Shown piece by piece: positions 42,993 to 53,900 of a DNA stretch of 64,000 bases. A program made the translations under genes and the position numbers. Position 1 is the first letter of the stretch; the number at the start of each line of letters is the position of its first letter. The notes under the pieces are model-generated. The model had not been told where the DNA came from, made no database searches, and saw only the letters and a list, made by a program, of their open reading frames with translations. The stretch spans positions 1,146,428 through 1,210,427 of the forward strand of contig NZ_SLXN01000001.1 in assembly GCF_004345855.1 (NCBI RefSeq), read 5' to 3'. The DNA is from Sphingomonas sp. BK235 (lineage in GTDB: Bacteria; Pseudomonadota; Alphaproteobacteria; Sphingomonadales; Sphingomonadaceae).

Positions 42993-43546
42993 ACGTGTTC
43001 CTCGACTTCGAAGCGTCTTCGCTGGCGGATCGAAGCTATCCGATCGAGGTGGCGTGGGTGTTCGAAGACGGCCGGTGCGAAAGCTATCTGATCGCACCGG
43101 CACCCGGCTGGAGCGACTGGGACCCGGACGCCGAATGGATCCATGGCATCGCGCGCGAGACGTTGGTCAACGAGGGCACCGCGCACGAGCTTGTCGCGGG
43201 CCGGATGATGGAGGCGCTGTCCGGCCACGCGCTTTTCGCCAGCGCGCCGTCGTGGGACGGCAAGTGGATGAGCGCGGTGCTGCGGGCCGCCGCCCTCCCC
43301 CGCCATGCCCTGCGTCTGCAGGACACCGACGTGGCGCTATGCGAGACCGCCGCCGCGATCCTGCGCGAGGTCGTTCCGGCACACGAGCTGACGACGACGG
43401 TCCGCGACCTTGTCGCGCGCGTGAATGCGACCAAGAGCGACGCGCCCGCGCACCGCGCGCTGGCCGATGCGAAGGCGGAATGCGACCTGTGGCGAAAGGT
43501 GCGCGACGACGCCTTGTCCTACGCTGCCGCGCGCGCCGGCGCATGA
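42989..43546 (+). CDS. 3'-5' exonuclease family protein (DEDDh-like)
   Basis: 185 aa from a GTG. FLDFEASSL at 4-12 gives the Asp-x-Glu motif of DEDD exonucleases; further conserved acids are in WIHGIARETL and HRALADAKAECDLW near 151-164 (His and Asp of motif III). Length and layout fit RNase T/epsilon-like stand-alone exonucleases acting on short DNA or RNA ends. ATGA overlap with the following hydrolase. Confidence 0.75.
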   Translation: MNVFLDFEASSLADRSYPIEVAWVFEDGRCESYLIAPAPGWSDWDPDAEWIHGIARETLVNEGTAHELVAGRMMEALSGHALFASAPSWDGKWMSAVLRAAALPRHALRLQDTDVALCETAAAILREVVPAHELTTTVRDLVARVNATKSDAPAHRALADAKAECDLWRKVRDDALSYAAARAGA

Positions 43547-44403
43547 GCCGTCCGACGGCGCGCGCGCGCATGGCCGTGCTGCTCGGCGCGCTTGTCGCGG
43601 CCTGCTCGCCATTGACCACCTTCGACGCATTGGTCCCGAAGGACCGCGGCGGCCTACTCGTCGCGCGGGAGGTTGCTTACGGCCCCGACCCACGCCAGCG
43701 CCTCGATGTCTACGCGCCGCGTGCCCCGTCGACGCGACCTCGCCCGGCGGTGGTCTTCTTCTACGACGGAAGCTGGAACAGCGGCACGCGCGCGGGCTAT
43801 GCGTTCGTCGGCCGGGCGCTCGCCGCGCAGGGGTTCGTGACGATCGTGCCGGACTATCGCCTGGTCCCCGCGGTCCGATATCCCGCGTTCGTCGAGGATG
43901 GCGCGGCGGCGGTGCGGTGGACGATGGCGCATGCCGGCGAGCACGGCGGCAACGGCAAGGCGGTGGTGCTGATGGGGCATTCCGCCGGCGCCTATATCGC
44001 GGCGATGCTGGCGGTCGACCCGCGCTGGCTCGGCGATGAACGCGCGGCGGTGAAGGGCCTCGTTGGGCTCGCCGGACCCTATGATTTTGCTCCCTTCGAC
44101 GTCGCCGCGAGCCGCGCGGCGTTCGGACGCTGGCCTCACCCCTCCGATACACAGCCCGTCAGATGGGCCGGTGCGGGCGACCCCGCGGCGCTGCTGCTGT
44201 ACGGCACCGACGACACCGTCGTGCAACCGCGCAACAGCCGGGTGCTGGCAGCAAAACTGCGGGCGGGCGGCGTGCCTGAAGAGGTCCGCGCCTATTCAAA
44301 GCTCGGTCACGTCGGCATCCTGCTCGCGCTCGCCCGCCCCTTCCGCGGGCGTGCGCCGGTGCTCGCGGATGTGTCAGCCTTCGTCAGGCGCGTGACGGGA
44401 TAA
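43543..44403 (+). CDS. alpha/beta hydrolase, esterase-like lipoprotein
   Basis: 286 aa. A signal with lipobox LVAACSP near 15-21 suggests membrane anchoring. The fold shows FFYDGSWNSG at the oxyanion position, nucleophile elbow GHSAGAY near 144-150, an Asp in YGTDDTVV near 228 and the His in KLGHVGI near 255. Probably a carboxylesterase of the BD-FAE/lipase group. Last gene of the overlapping 42654-44403 unit. Confidence 0.8.
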   Translation: MSRPTARARMAVLLGALVAACSPLTTFDALVPKDRGGLLVAREVAYGPDPRQRLDVYAPRAPSTRPRPAVVFFYDGSWNSGTRAGYAFVGRALAAQGFVTIVPDYRLVPAVRYPAFVEDGAAAVRWTMAHAGEHGGNGKAVVLMGHSAGAYIAAMLAVDPRWLGDERAAVKGLVGLAGPYDFAPFDVAASRAAFGRWPHPSDTQPVRWAGAGDPAALLLYGTDDTVVQPRNSRVLAAKLRAGGVPEEVRAYSKLGHVGILLALARPFRGRAPVLADVSAFVRRVTG

Positions 44404-44453
44404 GCGCTGCCGTGGCGGATGCGGGGCGATGCGCGTTGATCAGCGTCGGAGGA

Positions 44454-45734
44454 TCAGGGCGCGACAAGTTCGCCGTTCTTGAGAACGAGCCGGACGGCAC
44501 GCAGCGCAGCGACGTCAGTCGTCGGATCACCGGCAACGGCGACCAGATCGGCAAGCATGCCTGGCCTTACCGATCCAAGCCGATCGCCAATCCGCATCCA
44601 GCGGGCGTTGCCGGAGGTCGCCGCCACCAAGGCCTGCGACGGCGTCATGCCCGCCGCCACCATCAGTTCAAGCTCGCGGACGTTGGTGCCATGCGCGAAG
44701 ACCCCGACATCGCCCCCAATGCAGATCGGCACACCGGCCCCGAGCGCCCGGCGGAAGCTCTCCCGGCTGGCGCGCACGGCGGCCGGCGCCGGCTCCGCCC
44801 CGTTCCAACCTCGATAGCGGGCACTTGCGTCCGCAGCGGCGAGCGTCGCGCACAATGCAATGCCTTTCGACGCCATGGCCGCAAAGATCGCGGGCGTGCC
44901 ACCATAACCATGTTCGATCGTATCGACGCCCGCTTCCACCGCGCGACGCATGCCCTCGGCGGTCGAGGCATGAACCGCGACCGGCCGCCCGGCATCATGC
45001 GCCGCCGCCACCGCGGCCTTGATCTCCTCGATGCTGAGCGTCGCCCGCGCGTCCTCGCCAGCGCGCCAGCGATAATCCGCATAGAGCTTCACCCAATCGG
45101 CACCGGCGGCGATCTGCCGCCGGACCGCGGCGACCATCTGCTCGGTACCCGACACCTCTTCCGCGCCCTGCGGAATGACGACGCCGGGCTCGAAACCTTT
45201 GGGACCATAGGCGCCGAGCGCGACGATCGCGCGCGTGGCGACGCTCAGCCTCGGCCCCTCGACGATCCCCTGATCAATCGCCTGCTTCAGGCCGACATCC
45301 GCATAGCCGGCGCCCTCCGTGCCCAGATCACGCGCACTGGTAAAGCCAGCGCGCAGCGTCGCGCGTGCATTGGCGACCGCGCGCGCGGTCCGCAACGCCA
45401 GCGGCTCGTGAAGAACCTGATCGTCCCAGCTCGCCTCGTCGTAGGGGTGGAGGAAGAGGTGACCATGCCCTTCGATCATGCCGGGCATCAGCGTATCGCC
45501 GGCAAGCTCGATGACACGGGCACCCGCCGGGGCCGGGAGATCGGGGCCGACCGCCACGATGTGGTCGCCACGCACCAGCACCTGCCAGCCGCTATGAACC
45601 TTGCCATCCACCCCGTCGAACACCCGGGCGGGTCGTAACACGATCGGAGCAGCAGCCGGCGCGATCTCCCGCGACGGCGCATTCGCCCCACACAGCAGCA
45701 GCATCGCCGCGATCGTCAGCCAACGCATGGCCAT
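44454..45734 (-). CDS. exported amidohydrolase (imidazolonepropionase-like)
   Basis: About 426 aa with a signal peptide (MRWLTIAAMLLLCGANA). Metal-dependent hydrolase: GHGHLFLHP near 90 gives the His-x-His pair, KLYADY near 215 a carboxylated-Lys candidate, HASTAEG and EHGYGG further His ligands, and GGDVGVFAHG the Asp. Related enzymes are dipeptidases or cyclic amide hydrolases. The start may be ATG 45734, ATG 45728 or GTG 45743. Divergent from the acylase gene by about 50 bp. Confidence 0.83.
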   Translation of the reverse strand: MAMRWLTIAAMLLLCGANAPSREIAPAAAPIVLRPARVFDGVDGKVHSGWQVLVRGDHIVAVGPDLPAPAGARVIELAGDTLMPGMIEGHGHLFLHPYDEASWDDQVLHEPLALRTARAVANARATLRAGFTSARDLGTEGAGYADVGLKQAIDQGIVEGPRLSVATRAIVALGAYGPKGFEPGVVIPQGAEEVSGTEQMVAAVRRQIAAGADWVKLYADYRWRAGEDARATLSIEEIKAAVAAAHDAGRPVAVHASTAEGMRRAVEAGVDTIEHGYGGTPAIFAAMASKGIALCATLAAADASARYRGWNGAEPAPAAVRASRESFRRALGAGVPICIGGDVGVFAHGTNVRELELMVAAGMTPSQALVAATSGNARWMRIGDRLGSVRPGMLADLVAVAGDPTTDVAALRAVRLVLKNGELVAP

Positions 45735-45783
45735 TGCTTCCACCCCGCCCTAGACCCGCGTCTTGGATAGGCTACTCGAACGC

Positions 45784-47949
45784 ATGCGCAATCCGCTCAC
45801 TTTTGCGATGATGCTGACCTCGGCCGCCAGCGCGCCCGAGACGGAAGGCCGTCGCTGGCAAACGGAAGCGGCGCGGGTGACGATCACGCGCGACGATTGG
45901 GGCATCCCGCATATCCATGGACGAAGCGATGCCGATGCGGTGTTCGGCATGTCCTACGCGCAGGCCGAGGATGATTTCGCGCGCGTGGAGGCGAATTACC
46001 TGACCGCGCTCGGGCGGACGGCCGAGGCGGACGGCGAGGAAGCGGTCTGGGCCGATCTGCGCCAGCGCCTTTTCGTCGATCCGGCCGACCTGCGCGCGCA
46101 ATATACCGCCAGCCCGGCATGGCTGCGCGCACTGATGGACGCATGGGCGGACGGGCTCAACTTCTACCTGGCGACGCACCCCGGAACGAAGCCACGCGTG
46201 ATCACGCGCTTCGAGCCGTGGATGGCGTTGAGCTTCACCGAGGGCAGTATCGGCGGCGATACCGAGCGGATCTCGCTGTCCGACCTGAAGACCTTCTACG
46301 GTCAGCCGACCCCGCCGACTCCCGAAGAACGTGGCGCGATCCCGCGCGAGCCGTCCGGATCGAACGGTATCGCGATCGCGCCCAAGCTGACGCGTGATGG
46401 CCATGCGCTACTGCTCATCAATCCGCACACCAGCTTCTATTTTCGCTCGGAAGCTCAGGTATCGAGCGACGAGGGCCTGAACGCTTACGGTGCCAGCACC
46501 TGGGGACAATTCTTCGTCTACCAGGGCTTCAACGCGCATGCCGGCTGGATGCATACTTCCTCGACCGTCGACAACGTCGACGAATTCGAAGAGGCGGTGA
46601 CGCGGCGCGGAGATGGCTGGGTTTATCGCTACGGCGGCGAGCTTCGACCAGTCACGGCCAGCCAAGTCTCGATCCGTTTCCGCAGGGCCGATGGCAGCAT
46701 AGGCGAGCGCCGCTTCACCACATGGCGCACCCATAATGGCCCGATCGTGGCGGCAAAGGACGGCCGCTGGATCGCGACGGCGTTGATGTGGCGTCCGATC
46801 CCGGCGCTCGAGCAAAGCTGGCTGCGCACCAAGGCCACCGACCTTGCCGCTTATCTCGAGATCGCCGAACGCAGGGCCAATTCGTCGAACGACACGCTGT
46901 TTGCCGACGACAAGGGCGAGATCGCGTTCCTTATGCCGCAGTTCATGCCGCTTCGCGACGACCGCTTCGACTATACGCGGCCGGTGGACGGCAGCGATCC
47001 CGCGACCGACTGGCGCGGTCTGCACGCCCTCCCCACTTTGCCGAGCGTGATCAACCCGCGCGTGGGCTGGGCGAACAACACCAACGACTGGCCGTGGAGC
47101 GCTGCGGGTCCCGACAGCCCGAAAGCGAAAGATTACCCGCGCTACATGGATCAGGTCGGCGGCAACGCCCGCGGCGAGCATGCCGACCTGTTGCTGACGG
47201 GGAAGCGCGGCTGGACGCCGGAGCGGTTGCGCGCCGCCGCCTACGATCCGTATCTGCCTGCGTTTGCGCGGCTCATCCCGGGGCTGGTCTCGGCGTGGCA
47301 GTCGTTGCCGGCGACCGACCCGCGGCGGCGCGCGCTGGCCGAACCGATCGCGACGCTGTCGCGCTGGGACTATCGCTGGAGCTACGATTCTATCGCCACC
47401 AGCCTCGCGGTTTTCTGGGGCGATCAGCTCTGGCGCGATGTCGGCAGCTTCGCGCAGGCGGAGCGGAGGAACGTGCCGGACTATATCGCCACGCGCGTCG
47501 ACGCCGCCACGCGGCTTGCCGCGTTCGAAGCCGCTACCGCCCGACTGTCGCGCGACTTCGGCACCTGGCGAACACCGTGGCGCACGATCAATCGCTTCCA
47601 GCGGCTGGATGACGCATTACAGCCGCACTTCGACGATGCGCGGCCCTCGACTGCTGTCCCTTTCACCTCGGCGCAGTGGGGCAGCCTTGCGTCCTTCGGC
47701 GCCAAAGCCTGGCCGGGCACCAAACGCTATTACGGCACCAGCGGGAACAGCTTCGTCGCGGTCGTGGAGTTCGGCCCGCGGGTCAAGGCGAGCGCGATCA
47801 TGGCCGGGGGACAAAGCGGCGATCCGGCGTCGCCGCATTTCGCCGACCAGATCGATCGCTACGCCACGGGCCGGTTGCGCCCGGTCTACTTCTACCCGGA
47901 CGAACTCGCGGGGCACGTTGAGCGGCGATACAATCCGGGCGCGAAGTAG
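45784..47949 (+). CDS. penicillin-acylase-family Ntn hydrolase
   Basis: About 721 aa, S45 family. The N-terminus has VTITRDDWGIPHIHG, the typical start of the mature alpha chain, and the autocleavage site lies at EPSGSNGIAI near 190, where the Ser becomes the N-terminal nucleophile of the beta chain. The NPHTSFYFRSE block follows. The family includes penicillin, aculeacin and acyl-homoserine-lactone acylases. The start is uncertain: ATG 45784 gives a short signal-like end, TTG 45763 is seven codons longer, and neither has a good Shine-Dalgarno. Confidence 0.82.
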   Translation: MRNPLTFAMMLTSAASAPETEGRRWQTEAARVTITRDDWGIPHIHGRSDADAVFGMSYAQAEDDFARVEANYLTALGRTAEADGEEAVWADLRQRLFVDPADLRAQYTASPAWLRALMDAWADGLNFYLATHPGTKPRVITRFEPWMALSFTEGSIGGDTERISLSDLKTFYGQPTPPTPEERGAIPREPSGSNGIAIAPKLTRDGHALLLINPHTSFYFRSEAQVSSDEGLNAYGASTWGQFFVYQGFNAHAGWMHTSSTVDNVDEFEEAVTRRGDGWVYRYGGELRPVTASQVSIRFRRADGSIGERRFTTWRTHNGPIVAAKDGRWIATALMWRPIPALEQSWLRTKATDLAAYLEIAERRANSSNDTLFADDKGEIAFLMPQFMPLRDDRFDYTRPVDGSDPATDWRGLHALPTLPSVINPRVGWANNTNDWPWSAAGPDSPKAKDYPRYMDQVGGNARGEHADLLLTGKRGWTPERLRAAAYDPYLPAFARLIPGLVSAWQSLPATDPRRRALAEPIATLSRWDYRWSYDSIATSLAVFWGDQLWRDVGSFAQAERRNVPDYIATRVDAATRLAAFEAATARLSRDFGTWRTPWRTINRFQRLDDALQPHFDDARPSTAVPFTSAQWGSLASFGAKAWPGTKRYYGTSGNSFVAVVEFGPRVKASAIMAGGQSGDPASPHFADQIDRYATGRLRPVYFYPDELAGHVERRYNPGAK

Positions 47950-48089
47950 GCTTCGAAACTGACACATCGGTCGTTTCGACCCAGAAGCGGTCGTTGAACG
48001 TGCCCGCCGCCGGTTCGATTTTGAGACGTTTGTTCATGTCGCCCCGAAAGCTAATTCGCTGGTATGACGCTGCCGGACCTGAAAGCTTT

Positions 48090-48875
48090 TCAGTAGCCAT
48101 ACCGTTGACGGTGACGGGCGAGCCGGTTTCGATGTTCGATTGTGAGCGGGAGCGGCATTGTCATGTCCGCTCGCAACGCCTTGAGTGCAGCCTCACCCAG
48201 CGCTGGCGAAAACTGCGCTTCACCAGTATCGCCAAAGCTAACTAGCCCTGAGTCAAATGCCGCGTCCCAGTGCGCGGCGAGCAGCAGACCGTTATGAACA
48301 TTAAGTCGCTCGGCGTCGCTGAGACACTCCGCCCACGGGACAATGTGACTGGCTCTTAGAAGCGCCGGCTCTGTAATCCCGGTGAGCGGGCAGCGCCCGT
48401 CCCAGTAGCGCATCAGCGCGCGGCGGAAGATATCCTGGCCAATGCGCCGGCGGACCAGCACTTCGGCTTCCGTCGCACCCAAGCTGGCGACTTCAGCCTC
48501 GAACTCGGCCAGGGGCGCGGAGGGCAGACTTCGTGCGAGATCGTAAGCCCGGTGGAGCGCCTCCCGCAACATCGAAGAGCTCGCAAAGCGGAAGGCGGCG
48601 CGCTTGCCGGCGGGGATGGGCAAGGCGGGTTCGGCCGTAAGCTCAACGGCGACGCCGGCATGCTCGACTGCCAAGAACCAGGTGGCCCCTTTCGCCGCGA
48701 CAGCCAGCCCGATCTCGCCCGGCACTCCGATATCAGAGGCGAAGTAGAGCCACCCGTCCGCCTCGCCCCGCTCAGAGCGGTAGCCGTGGTTCCACGCCGC
48801 CTCAACTAGCTCGGAACGTAGCCCCAAGGTAGGCGGGCGGAGGCGATCGGCGGTGCTCAGCGCCACAGCACCCAC
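48090..48875 (-). CDS. HNH endonuclease
   Basis: 261 aa from a GTG. The C-terminal HNH domain is clear: CPLTGI near 163, SHIVPWAE near 176 and NVHNGLLLAAHWDAAFD near 192 (HNH_2 type, common in restriction-linked nucleases). The N-terminal ~130 residues are unassigned and may bind DNA or sense modification. It follows the ATPase gene by 140 bp on the same strand and may be the cutting partner of the large operon. Confidence 0.82.
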   Translation of the reverse strand: MGAVALSTADRLRPPTLGLRSELVEAAWNHGYRSERGEADGWLYFASDIGVPGEIGLAVAAKGATWFLAVEHAGVAVELTAEPALPIPAGKRAAFRFASSSMLREALHRAYDLARSLPSAPLAEFEAEVASLGATEAEVLVRRRIGQDIFRRALMRYWDGRCPLTGITEPALLRASHIVPWAECLSDAERLNVHNGLLLAAHWDAAFDSGLVSFGDTGEAQFSPALGEAALKALRADMTMPLPLTIEHRNRLARHRQRYGY

Positions 48876-49015
48876 GCTAGCGGATCGAGTGAAAAGCGCT
48901 CCGAACCGCGATCGCTCACCAACACGAGGACTACCACTTCTGTCCCGACCTGTCGTCTCGCAGAGTAAGCCATCATCCGAGCGGCCGAGGTTGCGTCATC
49001 AGCTGAATTTGCTCT

Positions 49016-50914
49016 CTACAGGTCACGATTGAACAGCCGTTCTGCTGCCGGGCTGCTGCTAAGCGTGAGCCTGAGCCAAGGCTCTGCCTGTAAACGCTCT
49101 GGCGGCGCAGTGGTCGTCGTGACGATGTATTGAAACAACGGCGTAGGCGTCAGCTCCTCCAGTTGCAGCGCAAGATCGAACAGGCGATAGTACAGGTTTA
49201 AGCCGAGATCTGCCTCGCGCGGGCTGTCGTGGATCCAGAAGTTCGGCAGCCGTGTGGCTCCCTCCATGGAAAGCATCAGAGACGCGAGATCAAATGCGAC
49301 CACTTTGAGCGACTGCACAGCGGCGGCGGTCAGGGCTCCGTGCCGCGTCACCTCAGGTCGCAAGCCCTTCTCATCGAGTACAATCCTTCCGTGCGCGTCA
49401 TTTGCCAACAAGAACCGCACTGTCGCGTCGAATAGCGCTGATAAACGCTCGATAGTGCTCGTCGATGCCTTGCGCGACTCCGCAACTTCTCTGATCGCGG
49501 CCGCCTCGTTGGCCTCTACTTGCTTGATTTCGCGCTCTACAGCCTGGATCTCGGGACCATAGCGGCGATAACGCACTGTGACGGTCACGTTACCTTTCGC
49601 TTCGGCAAAGCGCCGCGCCCGCGTCATCAGATCAGCGCTGGCGATCTTACGTCGGCCAAGCTCCTGCTCGGCCGCTGCGTAGGCAAGCTTGAGGCGGCTC
49701 TCTTCCAATTGCAGCGCCTGGCGGTCGCGCTGCGTTCCCGCTCTTAGCTCATCGAGCCTGTCCCGCTCAGCTTGCCTCTCCTGAATCAATTGCATCGACT
49801 CTGGTGGGATCACCCGCAAGCAGGTCGGGCAGTGCGGGTTTAGTGCATCGTTTAGGCGCAGCTCGGCGCGGGGTAGATCGTTGCCGACGGCCTTCAATGT
49901 CTGGTCGTATACGTCGCGCTTTGCTGCGATGACTGCTAGGTCTTTGTCGATCCGCGTCACCTCTGTACGCTGCTCTTCCACGAGCCGCTCAGCGTCCTGA
50001 GCCGTTCGCTCAATCTCAGGATCTTCCGCTTCTAACAGCGCTCGCGCCTCTCGGGACCAAAAGCTGGGTGTTGCAGGTTCGGCTGGGTCGCCCCCGAATG
50101 TTGCCTCCAGCCCACGTCCGACATCGTCGCGCACCCAGGAAATACGTTCGCGACGCCCCATCGCCCGCTTGATCTCCTCCGCATGTCCCGCTGCACGTCG
50201 AGCGGCGTCGATCTCGGCGGGGGTGAGAGCGTCGAGAAGGAGGCGCACCACTGCGAGCCGATCGGCTGTCGAGAGGTGTCGTACCGGCGAGCGCGACCGC
50301 GTCTCTGCCGCGCGCCAGTCTAGCACGTCGAGGAGGCGACATTCCTGGTCACGGCTGAACCAAGCAAGCGACGCTTCCCAAGCTTCGTCGGCGTTGGTGA
50401 CAGGCAGGTGAGTCACCGCATCACCCAGCACATTAGCCGCGATTGCTCGGCGGAGCGGCGCGATGCTTGTATCCGCCATATCGCCTATGAACGCCGCGTC
50501 CAGCCCTGTGCCTGGACGAGCCAGATGACGCCGACTCGAGCCGAGCGGTCGCACCACGACCCAGGGTTCGCCGTCCAACATGATCTCGGCGCCCACTGCC
50601 GCATCGGGCATTGCCGTCCCGATCAGCTGTCGTTGAGCATCCGTGCCGAAGCTGTCTTCCCCTAGGCAGTAGCGCAGCAGGCGACACAGGCTGGTCTTGC
50701 CGCCACCATGGCCCATGCGTCCGTCTGCCTCGTCGGGCGTCCAGATGATGTTAAGTCCAGGCCGCAACGCCACATCACGGATAAGGCGTCCCGGCTCCTC
50801 CCATAGCACGAGACGGCGGACCCAAAGCCGCGGTCCGGCTCGCTCAGAGGAGGGCCGAAGATCACCGACGTCGGATGAAAAGAGATCAGGCTGCGAGCCG
50901 GGTGACAAAGTCAC
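49016..50914 (-). CDS. Rad50/SMC-like ATPase
   Basis: 632 aa. Walker A GHGGGKTS at 68-75 near the N-terminus, coiled-coil arms at about 290-500 with a zinc-hook-like CPTC near 360, and a C-terminal Walker B region IHDSPREADLG near 560, the order of ABC-type SMC/Rad50/RecN proteins. GTG start with GGAGG five bases upstream, inside the last 29 nt of the methylase gene. It is the fourth gene of the operon and probably gives DNA binding or sensing. Confidence 0.83.
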   Translation of the reverse strand: MTLSPGSQPDLFSSDVGDLRPSSERAGPRLWVRRLVLWEEPGRLIRDVALRPGLNIIWTPDEADGRMGHGGGKTSLCRLLRYCLGEDSFGTDAQRQLIGTAMPDAAVGAEIMLDGEPWVVVRPLGSSRRHLARPGTGLDAAFIGDMADTSIAPLRRAIAANVLGDAVTHLPVTNADEAWEASLAWFSRDQECRLLDVLDWRAAETRSRSPVRHLSTADRLAVVRLLLDALTPAEIDAARRAAGHAEEIKRAMGRRERISWVRDDVGRGLEATFGGDPAEPATPSFWSREARALLEAEDPEIERTAQDAERLVEEQRTEVTRIDKDLAVIAAKRDVYDQTLKAVGNDLPRAELRLNDALNPHCPTCLRVIPPESMQLIQERQAERDRLDELRAGTQRDRQALQLEESRLKLAYAAAEQELGRRKIASADLMTRARRFAEAKGNVTVTVRYRRYGPEIQAVEREIKQVEANEAAAIREVAESRKASTSTIERLSALFDATVRFLLANDAHGRIVLDEKGLRPEVTRHGALTAAAVQSLKVVAFDLASLMLSMEGATRLPNFWIHDSPREADLGLNLYYRLFDLALQLEELTPTPLFQYIVTTTTAPPERLQAEPWLRLTLSSSPAAERLFNRDL

Positions 50915-53900
50915 GTTCCTCCTCTGTCATCGCTGCGGCGGCTATACCGGTGTCGATCAAACGCAGCGCGTACCAGACGAAGTCGGCGCGCCCCACAGCC
51001 CAAGGTGGCAGGCTGAGGCTGTAGATGGATGCGCCCCGATCCCATGTTCCCGCGGCTGCGTCGAAGCAGAGCGCGTCCGGTGGCAGCTTGGCGCGAGCCT
51101 CCCGGAACCTCGACAAATAGGCCGCGCCGATGCCGACCACGTTACTTGGCGCGTTCGCGTCCGACCCGACCAGGCGTCGCCACTCGGCGCGCTGCGCGTC
51201 CGGCAGAAGCCCGGCCAGCAGCTCAGGACGAGCGGCCAGCACGAAGGCACGGAGCACATCCGCTACTGGCGTCCGCCCCCGCATGCGGCGGACCAGCGCC
51301 GTCATCAGCAGCCGGACGTCCAGCTCATCGGCGATCCGCCGTTCCCACGTTCCGTCCGCCAGTTCGGCCGTGGCGGGTGGCGCGGCAGCGAGAACGTCAT
51401 ATGCGGCGAGGACGAGGCGGCGGGTGCGGTATTCGCCAAAGCGCTTCACCTCGTTGTTCTGGAGGACGCGGAAGGTTTCGGACGGGTAGTCGGCGCCCAT
51501 TACGTCCTTGGGATCGAGCACGTAACGCAGTTCGTCGCGCGATAGGCCATAGGCGAGCGCGTACCAGGCATCGAGCTCGGCGCGGAGCTGCGCGCGGCGG
51601 TCCTCGTCCCAGGCGAAGGGTGGTCCGTCATAGCCCAGATCGCGCGCGAAGGAGGCCATGGCGTAGCTTGTGTAGGTGAGTTCGAGGACGCGCGGGACGA
51701 TGAAGGTGAGGTCGGCTTCGGTGTAGGCGGCAGGAGGGAGGATGGGGAGTTGTTTCACCATCTCGACGGTCAGGTGTGTGCCCCCGACCTGCTGACGGGC
51801 GACGACATCGAGCGCTAGGCTGCAAATGTTGGCGTAGAGCGCGGAAGATGTCTCTACCGAGTGATCGACGAATAGATTGCGGATCGTGTGCGCAATGGCA
51901 AACGCGGGATAGATGCCGACTATCGCGGTCCGCTCGTCGGTCGCGCGGCATATGTCGCGCCAGCCGATCAGCCAGCCACGTCGCCAACCCTTTGTCGCCT
52001 GGCGCTCCTTCGCGCGCCATTGCTCCATCCAATAGCGGGGTGTGGGCTCGAATGCGGCATCCTGCTTCTCCGCAAGTGACACGTCCCGGCTCGCATCCGA
52101 GCCACCATCGCTGGGGAAGGTGGCCCACCGATGATCGAAGTGGTGGATCATCTTGGCTTCGTACAGAGGTACATAACGCCGATCGGGCGTCTCCGCGCTG
52201 CCGGTTGATAGGTCTAGATGCGCTGCGTCCCGACCACCGCTGAGCGCTAGAGCGGGCGCAACCGGCCTTTCGGCTTGCGGTCGCACCCAATCAGTACCGC
52301 TCCGCTCCCAGCCATCGGTGGCCAGTTCCCGAGCATTGCGGAACAGCGCACTGCTATCCGCCATGTCGAACATCTTGGTCATGTAATCGAACCGCCACGG
52401 GTTCCCCGCCGCCCCTTTCACCTCATCGATCAGCACCGGCACGCGGTTGTAAATCGATGCTGTCAGCTCGGCGTCGGCGCGGGCGCGGAAGACGGGGGCA
52501 GTCTTCGTGTTGGGGTTGATGCGGGCGATCTCGGCCGGGGAGAGGGTGAAGCGACGGCGTGCGTCCTCCAGCTGCGCGGGATCGGTGAGGAAGAAGGCGA
52601 ACTCCGCTTCGCGCACGCCGCTGCCGATGGTCAGCAGGCTGAACTTGAAGCTGCGATGGACGCCGGGGAACAGCGGCGCGCTGTTCTCGAAGTCGAACAG
52701 CCGAACCAGTCGCGCGCTGCTCACCAGATAGCCGAAAAACGGCGCTGTGGTCGCGTCGGTCGCGATCCCGGTCGGCACGATGATCCCCGCCCGCCCACCC
52801 TCGCGGGTCAGGTTGAGAAAGTGCTCGGCGAACAGGGCATAGGTGTTGACGTCGCCGGTGCCGGTGTAGCGAAAGCGCCCGCCCGCATCGCCCGGCACGC
52901 GCGCAAACAGGCTCATGGCTTCGGCAACGCGCTTGGCGATCTGGAAGTGATCGTAGAGCACGCGGTCGGCCGTGCCTGGCTCGGCGCGGCCGAGCGCCTC
53001 GATGGCGCGAGTGCGTGCGGCGGCGTTGGGCGCGTCAGCGACGGGGGTGCCGGCGAAATATTCCTGCTCCTGAAGCTTGATGCGCTCCCATGGCGGATTG
53101 CCCAACACCACGTCGAACCCGCCGCGCTCGACAATCACGTCGGAAAAGGCGAGGGGCCAGTGGAGCGCCCGGGCGGTCGCGGCGGCGTCGACCGCGGCGG
53201 CCTCCAGCGGTCCATAGACCTGCCCGCCCGACAGCCGCGTCCGCACCTCCGCGGTCGTCGGCACGGTGTGGCGGCCGCCATTGAGCGGCACAGCCGTTTT
53301 GGGCAGCAGGAAGGCGGCGGTGTAGAGGTCGCAGGCGACGCGGGTTGCGTAGCGCGCGGGGTCGTTGCGCCACGCCTCGAACGCCTGGCGCTTCTTCTCG
53401 ACCTGCCCGACCGTATCCTCGGGCATGCGGCGGATGGTGGACAGGTTGGAGGCGAGTCGCCGGGGTGGCATCGCACCCGTACCACCCGACCAGTCGAACT
53501 GACCCTGGCCCTTCTTTGCCGCCTTGTTCTGCTGGGCGTAGTATTTGGCCGCCGCCTTGTCGTCGCCGGTCAGCGGCTTGTACGCCTCGTCGGGCACGCC
53601 CTCTTCCAGCGCCTCGAGGCTGATCACGCCGAGCAGCGCGTCGCCGCAGCGGATGTTGGCGTCGAGGAAGCCGAGCGGTTGCCCCGGAGAAACACTCTCG
53701 ATCCACAGCGCCACCTTAGCGAGCTCGACCGCCATAGGATTGCGGTCGACGCCGTGGATTGAGCGGCTAACCACGTCGCGCAGCGCCGCTTGCGTGTCGG
53801 GCGCGTCGGGGTTGCGCAGCTGCGCCACCTTGTCTGCCATGCGCCGCGCGGCGCCGAGCAGGAAATGGCCCGAGCCGCATGCGGGGTCGATGACCTTGAG

